Origin: Vulcanimicrobiota bacterium
Lineage (GTDB): Bacteria > Vulcanimicrobiota > Vulcanimicrobiia > Vulcanimicrobiales > Vulcanimicrobiaceae
Assembly (NCBI GenBank): GCA_019235995.1
Contig: JAFAJV010000121.1
Span: forward strand, 1-43,925
Length of the DNA: 43,925 bases
Direction: 5' to 3'
The position numbers were made by a program, and so were the translations under genes. Below, piece after piece: positions 7,201-15,867 of the stretch (positions within the stretch are counted from its first letter, which is position 1; every line of letters starts with the position of its first letter). Under the pieces are notes generated by a model, which worked only from the letters and a program-made list of their open reading frames with translations, searched no databases and was not told the origin of the DNA.

Positions 7201-7277
7201 GGCGCTGTAGCTCAGTTGGTTAGAGCGTCGCCCTGTCACGGCGAAGGTCGTGGGTTCGAGCCCCATCAGCGTCGCCA
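7201..7277 (+). tRNA. tRNA-Asp (GTC)
   Basis: The acceptor GGCGCTG/CAGCGTC and anticodon stem TCGCC/GGCGA around CTGTCAC give anticodon GTC. Discriminator G, expected for Asp, and CCA are encoded. It lies 22 nt after tRNA-Val. Confidence 0.95.
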
Positions 7278-7337
7278 TCGTCACGAGCGCATCGCATTCA
7301 AAGAGCCGCCATGCGATGCGCTCGCCATAACAAGCGT

Positions 7338-7413
7338 GCCAAGGTAGCTCAGTTGGTAGAGCACGCGCCTGAAAAGCGCGGTGTCGCGCGTTCGATTCGC
7401 GCCCTTGGCACCA
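7338..7413 (+). tRNA. tRNA-Phe (GAA)
   Basis: The acceptor GCCAAGG/CCTTGGC and anticodon stem CGCGC/GCGCG around CTGAAAA give anticodon GAA. Discriminator A and CCA are encoded. It ends 8 nt before the 3' end of the convergent dienelactone hydrolase gene. Confidence 0.95.
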
Positions 7414-7421
7414 TCCTTTTG

Positions 7422-8111
7422 TTAGCGCAGCGTGCGGTCGAAGAATTCGATCGTTCTGCGCCAGGCGGTCTCGGCGTGCTCGGGATGGTAGTGGCCGAGA
7501 CCGCCCTTGCCGAGCTCGCCGGTGTTGTAGAAGCCGTGCTCGGCGTCGTAACGGTGGAACTCGTACGACGTGCCGGCGGCCTTCAGCTTCGCCTCGAGCG
7601 CGTCGACGCCGTCGACGGTGAAGAAGGTATCGCGCGTCGCCCAGTGCCCCTGAATCGGAACACTGATGTTTTTGGGATCCCCTGCCTGCGGCGGCGGATA
7701 TCCGTACCAGATGCTAGCCGCGTCGAATTTCACGCCGTGCATGAGGCAGAGCATCGCCAACGCGCCGCCCATGCAGAAGCCGGTCACGCCAACGCGTTGC
7801 GCGCCGTGCTCGCGCAGATACGCGGCGGCGCCGGCACCGTCTTGCGTCGCGGCGTCGCCAAAGTCCAGCCCCTCCATGAGATGGTTCGCCTCGTCGCCTT
7901 TGGCGGCGGTGCGACCGCGATACAGGTCGGGCACCAGCACGTTGAAGCCGTGTGACGCGAGACGATCCGCGGTGCCCTTGATGCGATCGTCGAGCCCCCA
8001 CCATTCTTCGAACATCACGATGCCGGGAGCGCCCCCTGCGCGCGGAGCCTCCGCGAGATAGCCTGGAGCCGTCTTGCCGTCCGGGCGCGCAAACTCGACG
8101 GCGCAGCTCAT
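7422..8111 (-). CDS. Dienelactone hydrolase family protein
   Basis: This 229-residue alpha/beta hydrolase uses a Cys-Asp-His triad. The nucleophile elbow is GFCMGG (Cys113), the Asp is in ATRD around 161, and the His in AEHGFYN around 192. The EEWWGLDDRIK motif near residue 36 is typical of the family, which opens dienelactones in aromatic degradation, though many members act on other esters. ATG 8111 is chosen over the longer frame because the family N-terminus begins there and it overlaps the TGA of the upstream DUF5069-like gene (TGATG), showing translational coupling. The exact substrate cannot be told from sequence. Confidence 0.9.
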   Translation of the reverse strand: MSCAVEFARPDGKTAPGYLAEAPRAGGAPGIVMFEEWWGLDDRIKGTADRLASHGFNVLVPDLYRGRTAAKGDEANHLMEGLDFGDAATQDGAGAAAYLREHGAQRVGVTGFCMGGALAMLCLMHGVKFDAASIWYGYPPPQAGDPKNISVPIQGHWATRDTFFTVDGVDALEAKLKAAGTSYEFHRYDAEHGFYNTGELGKGGLGHYHPEHAETAWRRTIEFFDRTLR

Positions 8112-8518
8112 CAGCGCCGTCCCGCCGTCGCGACCTCTTCGGCATCCTGCCGCTCGAGATTCTCCATCCTCTCCGCTAGGAGCCACGCGTTCGCCGTTTG
8201 GATGCTCTCCGGACGCACGCGTTCGATGAACCACGCATACAGCGACTCGTCGGTGGGATTGGTGCGCAGGGCCTCGTCGAATTCGGACGCGGTGATTCCC
8301 CAGCGATCCAGCATGCCCTGGTCCATTGGGCACGGATAAATGTAATCGTAAATCGTTCCCGCCGCCGAAGCGCGGCCTTTGTCCGACACACGAAGCAGCC
8401 AGAGCGCCTCGCCGATACTCTCGCGCCCGCGGCGCGGAAAGGTCTTTCCGTCACGAAAATCAGTAGGCATGCGGCCCATAATGCGCGGCGAGTGCGGCGG
8501 GTTGCGCAGCGCAGCCAA
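8111..8518 (-). CDS. DUF5069-like protein
   Basis: This 135-residue protein matches the layout I know for DUF5069: an N-terminal LRNPPHSPR segment, then a block ending SDKGRA, then YPCPMDQGMLDRWGI and TDESLYAWF. Family function is unknown. The start at 8518 keeps the N-terminal PPHSPR motif; in-frame ATGs at 8479 and 8470 would remove it. It is translationally coupled to the dienelactone hydrolase downstream and is divergent from the membrane protein at 8536, with under 20 nt between them, so a shared promoter region must overlap both coding starts. Confidence 0.7.
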   Translation of the reverse strand: MAALRNPPHSPRIMGRMPTDFRDGKTFPRRGRESIGEALWLLRVSDKGRASAAGTIYDYIYPCPMDQGMLDRWGITASEFDEALRTNPTDESLYAWFIERVRPESIQTANAWLLAERMENLERQDAEEVATAGRR

Positions 8519-8535
8519 GCGAACGGTGCGTGGTC

Positions 8536-9225
8536 ATGCAAGACGTAAGGACGCCGGCGCGGCACGAGCCGCGATGGCACGCCTCTCTGGCGGTCGTGGC
8601 GGCGATGCTGCTCTACATTACGCTTCCGCCCCGTCTCACGATCGGGCCGGTGTGGGCCGCGCCGGCGATCGTGTTACTGCTGCTCATCCCCCTCTCGATC
8701 TTCGTGCCACGTCGCCATCGCGAAACGCGACGCACACGATTCTGGAGCATCTTGCTCATCGCCATCGTGAATTTCTTCAATCTCGCCTCGGTGTTATTGC
8801 TGGTCGGCGGGCTGTTTCGTCCCGAGAAGGCGGTGCTTCATTCTGCCGCCATGTTGCTGCGCACCGGTGCGCAGGTCTGGGCCACGAACATTCTGGTCTT
8901 CTCGCTGTGGTTCTGGGAGCTCGACGGCGACGGCCCCGATGCGCGCGCTCATGCCAGCTCCGCGACCCAGTTCGAGAACGCGGATTTCCTCTTTCCCCAG
9001 ATGCAGATGGCGCTGGCCGGCGGCGAGGATCTCTGCATCGATCGCAATTGGAAGCCGCAGTTCCTCGACTACCTCTACCTGGCGTTCACCAACTCGACCG
9101 CCTTCAGCCCGACGGACACGATGCCGCTCAGCCGCTGGGCCAAGGTCCTCATGACCGTCGAGGCGCTGATCTCGTTGATCACGATCGCGATCGTGGTCGC
9201 GCGGTCCATCAACGCCATCTCCTAA
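8536..9225 (+). CDS. Conserved integral membrane protein (DUF1345-like layout)
   Basis: The product of about 229 residues has five likely membrane segments: two near the N-terminus (ASLAVVAAMLLYITL and VWAAPAIVLLLLIPLSIFV), two in the middle (WSILLIAIVNFFNLASVLLL and a segment ending WFWELDGDGP), and one at the C-terminus (LMTVEALISLITIAIVVARS). WFWELD and DYLYLAFTNSTAFSPTD are hallmark motifs of a widespread family of unknown function; the C-terminal half resembles DUF1345 proteins. ATG 8536 is taken as start, with a GTG two codons upstream as alternative. Confidence 0.7.
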   Translation: MQDVRTPARHEPRWHASLAVVAAMLLYITLPPRLTIGPVWAAPAIVLLLLIPLSIFVPRRHRETRRTRFWSILLIAIVNFFNLASVLLLVGGLFRPEKAVLHSAAMLLRTGAQVWATNILVFSLWFWELDGDGPDARAHASSATQFENADFLFPQMQMALAGGEDLCIDRNWKPQFLDYLYLAFTNSTAFSPTDTMPLSRWAKVLMTVEALISLITIAIVVARSINAIS

Positions 9226-9293
9226 ACTCCGGCCCCGGATTTGGGTTTGTAGGACGGAGTATGGAGCGGCTAGAACCGGAGGGGTCGCCGTGC

Positions 9294-9364
9294 GCGGGTA
9301 TGATGTAATGGTAGCCTGCGACCTTCCCAAGGTTGATGCGTGGGTTCGATTCCCACTACCCGCT
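9294..9364 (+). tRNA. tRNA-Gly (CCC)
   Basis: The acceptor GCGGGTA/TACCCGC, anticodon stem CGACC/GGTTG around TTCCCAA (anticodon CCC) and discriminator T, as expected for bacterial Gly, are all present. CCA is not encoded, unlike in the Val/Asp/Phe cluster. Confidence 0.95.
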
Positions 9365-9366
9365 AG

Positions 9367-9438
9367 GGCGACGTAGCCAAGTGGTAAGGCAGGGCTCTGC
9401 AAAAGCCCCATTCGGCAGTTCGAATCTGCCCGTCGCCT
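9367..9438 (+). tRNA. tRNA-Cys (GCA)
   Basis: The acceptor GGCGACG/CGTCGCC and anticodon stem GGGCT/AGCCC around CTGCAAA give anticodon GCA. Discriminator T matches Cys. CCA is not encoded. It lies 2 nt after tRNA-Gly, so the two are processed from one transcript, and panE starts 16 nt later. Confidence 0.95.
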
Positions 9439-9454
9439 CAAAGTTTTCCACCTG

Positions 9455-10417
9455 ATGCGGGTTGCGGTCGTCGGGGCGGGCGCCATCGGCGGTTTCATCG
9501 CGGCGGCCCTGGCCCGAGCCGGTGCCGCAGTCGCGGTCGTCGCGCGCGGCGAGAATCTCGCAGCTATCCGCCGCCACGGACTGCGCGTCGACAGCGACCT
9601 CGGCGTGTTCTCCGTCACGGTGCCGGCGAGCGACGATCTTCGCGAGCTGGGCGCCTTCGACGCGCTGCTGGTCACCTTCAAGGCGCACCAGTGGCCGGCG
9701 TTCCTTCCTCAGCTGCGCCCGTTCGCCGCGACGGAAGCGACGATCGTGACGCTGCAAAACGGGGTGCCGTTCTGGTACGTCCGCGACGCGCCGCTGCGCA
9801 GCGTCGATCCGGGCGGCACGATCGGCGGCCTGTTCCCCGACGAGCGCGTCGTGGGCGGCGTCGTGCATGTCTCCGGTGAGATGCCGGAGCCGGGCGTCGT
9901 GCGCCAGAGCGGCGGCCTGCGCTACGTGCTCGGACGAATCGCTCGCGAGGACGACGCCCGCGCGGCGTCGGTCGTGAGCCTCCTGCGCAGCGCGGGCCTC
10001 GCGGCGGAGCTCGATCCCGACATTCGTGCGACCGTGTGGCTCAAGGTGGTGAACAACGCGGGCCTCAACTCGGTGAGCGTCTTGCGACGCGCGCGAATGA
10101 AGCCGATGCTCGCCGACCCCGAGGCGCGCACGCACGTGCGCCGACTGATGCTCGAAGCGCTGCACGTCGGACAGGCGATGAGGGTCGTGAAGGACGTCGA
10201 CGTCGACGCGCGCATCGAGTACGCCGCCCGGCTGGAGGACGTGAAGACGTCCATGCTTCAGGACTACGAACGGGGACGCCGGCTCGAGCTCGAGCCCATC
10301 GTCGGAGCGATCATCGAGCTCGCCGAGCGTTACGGCATCGCGGTACCAAATCTGCGCGACGCGTACGCCGCGCTTCGACTCCGCTCAGAGCAGGCTCCGG
10401 CCCAGTCCGCCGGGTGA
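9455..10417 (+). CDS. panE: 2-dehydropantoate 2-reductase (ketopantoate reductase)
   Basis: This 320-residue enzyme reduces ketopantoate to pantoate with NADPH in pantothenate and coenzyme A synthesis. The N-terminal Rossmann motif GAGAIGG (residues 7-13) binds NADPH, and the C-terminal helical domain carries the family pattern TVWLKVVNNAGLNSVS, whose Lys is the usual catalytic residue. Its length is normal for ApbA/PanE. It starts 16 nt after tRNA-Cys and its stop overlaps the GTG of recG (GTGA at 10414-10417). coaD, another step to coenzyme A, lies 8 kb downstream in the same run of genes. Some ApbA homologues act on other 2-oxo acids, so the substrate is likely but not certain. Confidence 0.85.
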   Translation: MRVAVVGAGAIGGFIAAALARAGAAVAVVARGENLAAIRRHGLRVDSDLGVFSVTVPASDDLRELGAFDALLVTFKAHQWPAFLPQLRPFAATEATIVTLQNGVPFWYVRDAPLRSVDPGGTIGGLFPDERVVGGVVHVSGEMPEPGVVRQSGGLRYVLGRIAREDDARAASVVSLLRSAGLAAELDPDIRATVWLKVVNNAGLNSVSVLRRARMKPMLADPEARTHVRRLMLEALHVGQAMRVVKDVDVDARIEYAARLEDVKTSMLQDYERGRRLELEPIVGAIIELAERYGIAVPNLRDAYAALRLRSEQAPAQSAG

Positions 10418-12486
10418 TCGCGCAGAGACCGGCCGACGCGGACGTCGGAGAGCTAGCCGGAGTCGGCGCCAAGACGGCGCCGCTCTTTCGCGAGCTCGGC
10501 ATCGAGACGGCTCGCGCGCTCCTCGACTATTTGCCGTTTCGCTACGACGACTTGCGCTCTCCGACGCCGGCGGCTCGGCTCGGAGAGGCGGGAGGCGAAG
10601 AGAACGCCGTCGGAACGGTCACTGGCGTCAAGGAGCGGCGCGTTCGCGGGCTCGAGATCGTCGAGGTCGCGCTGACCGACGACGGCGGCGACCCGTTCGT
10701 CGCGAAGTGGATCGGCCGCAACCGCTACGTTTACGGGCGCTTCCACGAAGGCATGCGGCTCTTCGTTCGCGGTCGCATCGAACGGAATTTCTCCGGGCCC
10801 ATCGTGAGCGTCACGCACTACGGCGTCCTGGCCGAGGGCGAGGAGTATCGTGGCGAGCTCGTCCCGATCTATCGTGCGAGCAAAGATTTGGCGAGCCGCA
10901 AGATCGCGGCGGTCGTGAGGAAGAACTTGCCGCGCCTGCTCGAGCTATCGAACGCGGATCCGGTGCCCGCTTCGCTCGCGGCAGCGCGGCGGTATCCGGC
11001 GCAGCGCGACGCGTATCGAGCGGTCCACGCGCCGCGGGACCCTGAGGAGGCGCGCAACGGCCGCGAGCGCTTCGTGTTCGCCGAGTTTCTGACGCTTGCC
11101 ACCGCGGCGCAGCTGCGCCGCAGCGAGCGGGAGCGGGATCACGACGCGCGCGCTCTGCGCGTGCCGCCGGATTTGCTCGAGCGACTGGAATCGGCGCTGC
11201 CGTTCGCGCTGACCGTGTCGCAGCGCAGGGTCATCGGGGAGATTTGGGCCGACATGCGCCGCGACGTGCCGATGAATCGTCTGCTGCAGGGCGACGTCGG
11301 GAGCGGCAAGACGCTGGTTGCCGCGGCCGCCGTGCTGCTCGCGGCCGAGAACGGGATGCAATCCGCGCTGATGGCCCCCACCGAGCTCTTGGCGTGGCAG
11401 CACGCCGCAAAGCTAGCGCCGCTGTTGCTGCCCTTTGGGCTCGGGGTCGAGACGCTCTTCGGCAGCCAGAGTGCGCGGTCGCGTGCCGCTGCGCTTGAGA
11501 AGCTCGGCAGCGGCGCGGCCGCGCTCGCCATCGGCACGCACGCGCTCTTGGAGGAACGCGTCGGCTTCGACCGGCTCGGCCTCGCGATCATCGACGAGCA
11601 GCACCGCTTCGGCGTCGAGCAACGGGCGCGCCTGCGCGCCAAGGCGCTCTCGCCGCATACGCTCCACCTGACGGCGACGCCCATTCCGCGCACCCTCGCT
11701 CAATCCGTCTACGCCGATCTCGACCTCTCGACGATCGACGAGCTGCCGCCGGGGCGCACGCCGATCCAGACGTTCGCCGTGCGCACGAGCCGGCTCGAGC
11801 GAGTCTACGAGTTCGTGCGGGCCAACGTCGCCGCGGGTCACCAGGCGTACGTCGTCGCGCCCGCGATCGACGAGAGCGAAGGGAACCTGACGAGTGCCGT
11901 AGCGGAAGCCGAAAGACTCGCGGCTAATGTCTTTGGCGATCTGCGGCTGGGCTTGCTGCACGGCCGTCTCGCTTCGCGTGAAAAGGAGGAAACGATGGCG
12001 CGCTTCGTGCGCGGCGAGCTCGACGTTCTCGTCTCGACGACCGTGGTCGAGGTCGGCGTGGACGTCGCGAACGCGACGACGATGGTCGTGCTGGATGCCC
12101 ACCGCTACGGTCTCGCGCAACTCCATCAGCTGCGCGGACGGGTGGGGCGTGGCGCGGCCAAGTCCTATTGCATCCTCGTCTATCCGGACGACGCCGGCGA
12201 CCGCGAACGGCTCGAGATCCTCACGCAGACCGGGGACGGCTTCGAGATCGCCGACAAAGATCTGCGGCTCCGCGGTCCGGGAGAGCTGGCCGGCACCGTG
12301 CAATCGGGGGCGGCGAATTTGCGCTTCGGCGACCTCGTTGCCGACGTCGACGTGTACCGCGCCGCGAAGAGCGCCGCCGAAACCATCGTCGCGCGCGACC
12401 CGCAGTTGTCCGCCGCCGAACATGCCGGCCTGCGCGCGACGCTCGAAGCCGCGCCGAGCACGCGCGCGCTGGTATTCTCATCGTGA
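10414..12486 (+). CDS. recG: ATP-dependent DNA helicase RecG
   Basis: This 690-residue protein, normal length for RecG, remodels stalled replication forks and Holliday junctions. An N-terminal wedge/OB domain (residues about 1-190) is followed by the superfamily-2 helicase core: Walker A GDVGSGKT near 293-300, the RecG-specific DEQHRFGVEQR box near 393, the LTATPIPRTLA motif, and the C-terminal QLRGRVGRG motif. GTG 10414 is chosen because it overlaps the panE stop and gives the correct family length; the open frame extends far upstream inside panE but that part is not RecG-like. The stop overlaps the GTG of the peptidase gene at 12483. Confidence 0.95.
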   Translation: MIAQRPADADVGELAGVGAKTAPLFRELGIETARALLDYLPFRYDDLRSPTPAARLGEAGGEENAVGTVTGVKERRVRGLEIVEVALTDDGGDPFVAKWIGRNRYVYGRFHEGMRLFVRGRIERNFSGPIVSVTHYGVLAEGEEYRGELVPIYRASKDLASRKIAAVVRKNLPRLLELSNADPVPASLAAARRYPAQRDAYRAVHAPRDPEEARNGRERFVFAEFLTLATAAQLRRSERERDHDARALRVPPDLLERLESALPFALTVSQRRVIGEIWADMRRDVPMNRLLQGDVGSGKTLVAAAAVLLAAENGMQSALMAPTELLAWQHAAKLAPLLLPFGLGVETLFGSQSARSRAAALEKLGSGAAALAIGTHALLEERVGFDRLGLAIIDEQHRFGVEQRARLRAKALSPHTLHLTATPIPRTLAQSVYADLDLSTIDELPPGRTPIQTFAVRTSRLERVYEFVRANVAAGHQAYVVAPAIDESEGNLTSAVAEAERLAANVFGDLRLGLLHGRLASREKEETMARFVRGELDVLVSTTVVEVGVDVANATTMVVLDAHRYGLAQLHQLRGRVGRGAAKSYCILVYPDDAGDRERLEILTQTGDGFEIADKDLRLRGPGELAGTVQSGAANLRFGDLVADVDVYRAAKSAAETIVARDPQLSAAEHAGLRATLEAAPSTRALVFSS

Positions 12487-15131
12487 GGCCGCGCACGTTT
12501 CTGCCGCTCGCCGTGCTCGCGCTGGGCCTTACGGCGGCCCCCGCGAGCGCGCAGACGGACGTCGCGCGCGCCACGCTGCCGAACGGGCTGCGCGTGATCG
12601 TCGTGCGCGACACCCTGGCGCCGGTCGCGACGGCGATGCTTAGCTACCTGGCCGGATCGGACGAGCAGTGGATTCCGGGCCTGGCGCACGCGACCGAGCA
12701 CATGATGTTCCGCGGAAGCGCGACGCTCTCGTCGGCACAGCTGATGGACGCGGTCAGCGTCACGGGCGGCGACTTCGACGCGGAGACGCAGAGCACGGTA
12801 ACGCACTATTACTTCACCGTCCCGTCGGCGGATCTCGACATCGCGTTGCGCGCCGAGCGTTCGCGCGCCACCGGCCTGCTGATGTCGCAGGAACTGTGGA
12901 ACCAGGAGCGTGGGGCGATCACCCAAGAGGTGCAGCAAGATAACAGCAACGCGTTCTACCGGCTGTTCGTGAAGATGCAGCAGCGCCTCATCGGCGGAAC
13001 GCCGTACGCGAAAAACACCCTCGGCACCGTCGCCGATTTCGCCCACACCGTCACGGCGAAGCAGCTGCGCCGGTTCTACGACCTCTGGTACCACCCGAAT
13101 AACGCGGTCTACGTCGTCACGGGCGACGTCGACCCGGCGGCGACGATCGCGCGCATCCGCGCGCTGTTCGGCGACATTCCGGCAGCGCGCTTGCCGGCGC
13201 GCATCTCGGTTCGCCTCGGCCCGCTACGGCCGGCGATCTACCACGACACCTCCGATCAGCCGTTCACCGTTGCGGCACTCGGGTACCGCTTTCCCGGTTA
13301 CGACAGTCCGGATTACGCCGCCGGTCAGATCCTCGGCGACGTGCTGTCGAGTCAACGCAGCGCTTTCGGCGGCTTGCCGTTTACCGGCAAAGCGCTGGGA
13401 ACGGAATTCTTCGTCCAGGAGTATCCCGCGGTCGGGATCGCGTTCGCGGCCGGCGTCGTCCCGGTGACGACGCCGCCGGAGACGATCGACCGGCAGATGC
13501 GCGCAATTCTCGATCAGTATCGAACCGCAGGCATGCCGGACGAGCTCGTCGCGGCGGCCAAGCTTCGCGAAGTATCGTCGCTCGAGTTCAACGCCAACTC
13601 GATTCAAGGGCTCGCCGAGGAGTGGAGCGACGCCGTCGCGGTGCAGGGACTGGCCTCACCGGACGACATGGTCGCGCGCTTCGAGCGGGTCACGACGGCC
13701 GACGTGAATCGCGTGATGCGAAAGTACCTCGACGATCGCCGCATCGTCGCCGCGTACATCGTACCGAAGAACGCGGGCGCGGCGAGCAGCGGCGCGCCGA
13801 TGGCGAAGGAGGACGTCACGGTGCCGCCCACGACGCACGAGCCGTTGCCGGCATGGGCGCAGCACGTACTCGACCGTCTCGCGGTGCCCGAGCAGACGCT
13901 CGCTCCCGCGGACATGCGGCTCGCCAACGGCATCCGGCTCATCGTCCAGCCGGAGCACATCAGCCACACCGTGGTCGTCGACGGATCTATCGACAACGAC
14001 CCCGGATTACAAGTCGCCGCCGGAAAGGACGGCGTCGACGAAGTGACGGCGGGGCTGTTCGATTACGGCACCACGACATACGACCGCCTAGCGTTCGCGC
14101 GACAGCTCGACGACATCGCGGCTTCGGTCCAAGGCGGCACCGACTTCGGGCTCGACGTGCTCAGCGCGCACTTCGATCGAGGCATGCAGCTGCTGGCCGA
14201 CAAGGAGCTGCATCCGGCCTTGGCCGCGAGCGACTTCGCGATCGTTCGCAATCAGCTGGCCGGCGAACTGACCGGCGAGATGACGTCGCCGGATCACCTC
14301 GCGCAGGTTGCCCTCGACAAGGCGCTCTATCCCGCCGGAGATCCCGCCCAGCGCTTCGCCACGCCGGCGACCGTCGCCGCGCTGACGCTCGCCGACGTGA
14401 AGGCGTGGTATGCGGCGGCGTATCGTCCGGACCTCACGACGATCGTCGTCATCGGCGATACGACTCCGGACGCCGCACGCGCGGAGGTCGAGAAGTATTT
14501 TGGAGCGTGGCACGCGTCCGGTCCCGCCCCGGGGCTGGATCGCCCCGCCGTGCCTCCCAACGCGCCCAGCGCCGTGAACGTTCCCGCGACGGGGCGCGTT
14601 CAGTCGTCGGTGGGGCTGGTGGAGACGCTGCCGATCCGGCGCGCCGATCCGGCGTGGGCGCAGCTCGAGCTCGCCAACGCCGTGCTGACCGGCGGCTTCT
14701 ACTCGTCGTTGCTGTTCCACGATCTGCGCGAGGTTCACGGCTATGCGTACTCGGTCCAAAGCCGCGTGCAGGCCGGGCGCGTGCGCTCGACGTTTCGCAT
14801 CAACTATGCTTGCGACGCCGGCAACATCGTGCCGGCGGAAGCTCAAGTGCAGGCCGTGCTCACGCGGCTGCAACGCGAAGCGATCGAACCGGAGCGGCTA
14901 CTCCGCTCGAAGGCGCTGCTGATCGGCGAGATCCCGATTCGCGAGTCGAGCTACGACGGCGTGACGTCGCAGCTGATTCAGTACGCAGCACTCGGCCTTC
15001 CGTTGAATCAGAACGTGATCGACGCGCGCGCCGAGCTCGACGCGACGCCCGCGAGCGTGCAAGCGGCGCTGGCACGATACGTGCGCCCGAAGGGTTTCGT
15101 TCGCGTCGTCACCGGTCCCGCGCCGCCCTAG
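12483..15131 (+). CDS. Two-domain M16 (pitrilysin-like) zinc metallopeptidase
   Basis: This 882-residue secreted protein has a signal peptide (LAVLALGLTAAPASA). The N-terminal M16 unit carries the inverted zinc motif HATEH (His69, Glu72, His73). A second M16 unit from about residue 470 lacks the HxxEH (the equivalent stretch reads GVDEVTAGLFDYG), so it is the structural partner half, as in processing-peptidase-like pairs. The family cleaves short peptides inside a clam-shell chamber; here it should act outside the cytoplasm. The GTG at 12483 overlaps the recG stop (GTGA), and the signal peptide begins exactly there. The open frame upstream inside recG is not part of the gene. Confidence 0.9.
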   Translation: MRPRTFLPLAVLALGLTAAPASAQTDVARATLPNGLRVIVVRDTLAPVATAMLSYLAGSDEQWIPGLAHATEHMMFRGSATLSSAQLMDAVSVTGGDFDAETQSTVTHYYFTVPSADLDIALRAERSRATGLLMSQELWNQERGAITQEVQQDNSNAFYRLFVKMQQRLIGGTPYAKNTLGTVADFAHTVTAKQLRRFYDLWYHPNNAVYVVTGDVDPAATIARIRALFGDIPAARLPARISVRLGPLRPAIYHDTSDQPFTVAALGYRFPGYDSPDYAAGQILGDVLSSQRSAFGGLPFTGKALGTEFFVQEYPAVGIAFAAGVVPVTTPPETIDRQMRAILDQYRTAGMPDELVAAAKLREVSSLEFNANSIQGLAEEWSDAVAVQGLASPDDMVARFERVTTADVNRVMRKYLDDRRIVAAYIVPKNAGAASSGAPMAKEDVTVPPTTHEPLPAWAQHVLDRLAVPEQTLAPADMRLANGIRLIVQPEHISHTVVVDGSIDNDPGLQVAAGKDGVDEVTAGLFDYGTTTYDRLAFARQLDDIAASVQGGTDFGLDVLSAHFDRGMQLLADKELHPALAASDFAIVRNQLAGELTGEMTSPDHLAQVALDKALYPAGDPAQRFATPATVAALTLADVKAWYAAAYRPDLTTIVVIGDTTPDAARAEVEKYFGAWHASGPAPGLDRPAVPPNAPSAVNVPATGRVQSSVGLVETLPIRRADPAWAQLELANAVLTGGFYSSLLFHDLREVHGYAYSVQSRVQAGRVRSTFRINYACDAGNIVPAEAQVQAVLTRLQREAIEPERLLRSKALLIGEIPIRESSYDGVTSQLIQYAALGLPLNQNVIDARAELDATPASVQAALARYVRPKGFVRVVTGPAPP

Positions 15132-15165
15132 GACCTGGCCGCGGCCGGCGTCGAACGCGCCGAAG

Positions 15166-15867
15166 ATGGATGCGGTTCGCGGGATCGGTTTCGATCTCGA
15201 CCATACGCTTGCGATCGATAACCGGCTCGAGCGGGTCGCATTCCTGCGCCTGCTGGAACGCATTCTCGCAGAGGGCGGAAGCTCGCAAGGGACGTTGGCG
15301 GATGAGATCGACGGCATCGACGATCTGCTGACGCGGCAGCGCCGCGGGGAGTTCTCGATCGACGAAGCCGTTCGTCGCTTCGTCGCGGCACACGGCGTGA
15401 CGCCGGAGCAGTCTCACGTCGAGTGGTTTCGCCGGATTGCCGTCGCAATGGTAGAGGCCTTGGTCGTGCCGCTCCCGGGCGTCGCGCGGACCCTCCGGGC
15501 GCTCCGCGACCGCGGCATCGCCATGGCGGTGTTGACGAACGGTTGGAATCCGATGCAGATGCGCAAGGCCGAACGAGCCGGTTTCCATGAAACCGTGCTC
15601 GTGAGCAGCGACATCGGCGTGCAGAAGCCCGCGGTGCAGGCCTTCGAGATCCTGTTGCAAGCGCTGAAAACGGCGCCGGCCGAGACGTGGTACGTCGGAG
15701 ACGATCCGCGCGGCGACGTGGCGGGCGCCGCTGCCGCGGGCCTGCGAACCGTATGGATCGACTGGGAGGCAAAGCAGTACCCGAGCGACGTGCCGGCGCC
15801 GGGGCACACGATCGCGCGCTTCGATGAGCTGCTGGCCCTCGTGCCGGCGCATGCGCAGATACCATGA
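15166..15867 (+). CDS. HAD-superfamily hydrolase
   Basis: This 233-residue phosphatase-like protein has the HAD nucleophile motif FDLDHTLA (Asp10, acid/base Asp12), motif II VLTNG, motif III Lys in GVQKPA, and motif IV GDDPRGDVAGAAAAG. A helical cap lies between residues about 20 and 95 (type C1). Substrate cannot be inferred; the fold covers phosphoglycolate phosphatases, nucleotidases and dehalogenases. Its stop overlaps the next start (ATGA at 15864-15867), so it is co-translated with the DUF885 peptidase. ATG 15166 is the only sensible start: the preceding bases hold no earlier in-frame start with family sequence. Confidence 0.85.
   Translation: MDAVRGIGFDLDHTLAIDNRLERVAFLRLLERILAEGGSSQGTLADEIDGIDDLLTRQRRGEFSIDEAVRRFVAAHGVTPEQSHVEWFRRIAVAMVEALVVPLPGVARTLRALRDRGIAMAVLTNGWNPMQMRKAERAGFHETVLVSSDIGVQKPAVQAFEILLQALKTAPAETWYVGDDPRGDVAGAAAAGLRTVWIDWEAKQYPSDVPAPGHTIARFDELLALVPAHAQIP

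Noticed and set aside
9294-9438. Absence of encoded CCA in tRNA-Gly and tRNA-Cys versus presence in the other tRNAs as an anomaly
   Set aside because: Mixed CCA encoding within one genome is common because CCA can be added after transcription; discriminator bases are as expected.
10036-10413. Upstream extension of the recG frame inside panE
   Set aside because: RecG has normal length from GTG 10414 and the extension is Arg/Ala-rich antisense-like sequence; panE is well supported there.
13622-15331. A 569-codon plus-strand frame overlapping the M16 peptidase and the HAD gene
   Set aside because: It is an Arg-rich shadow in another frame of a clear peptidase gene and lacks any domain.
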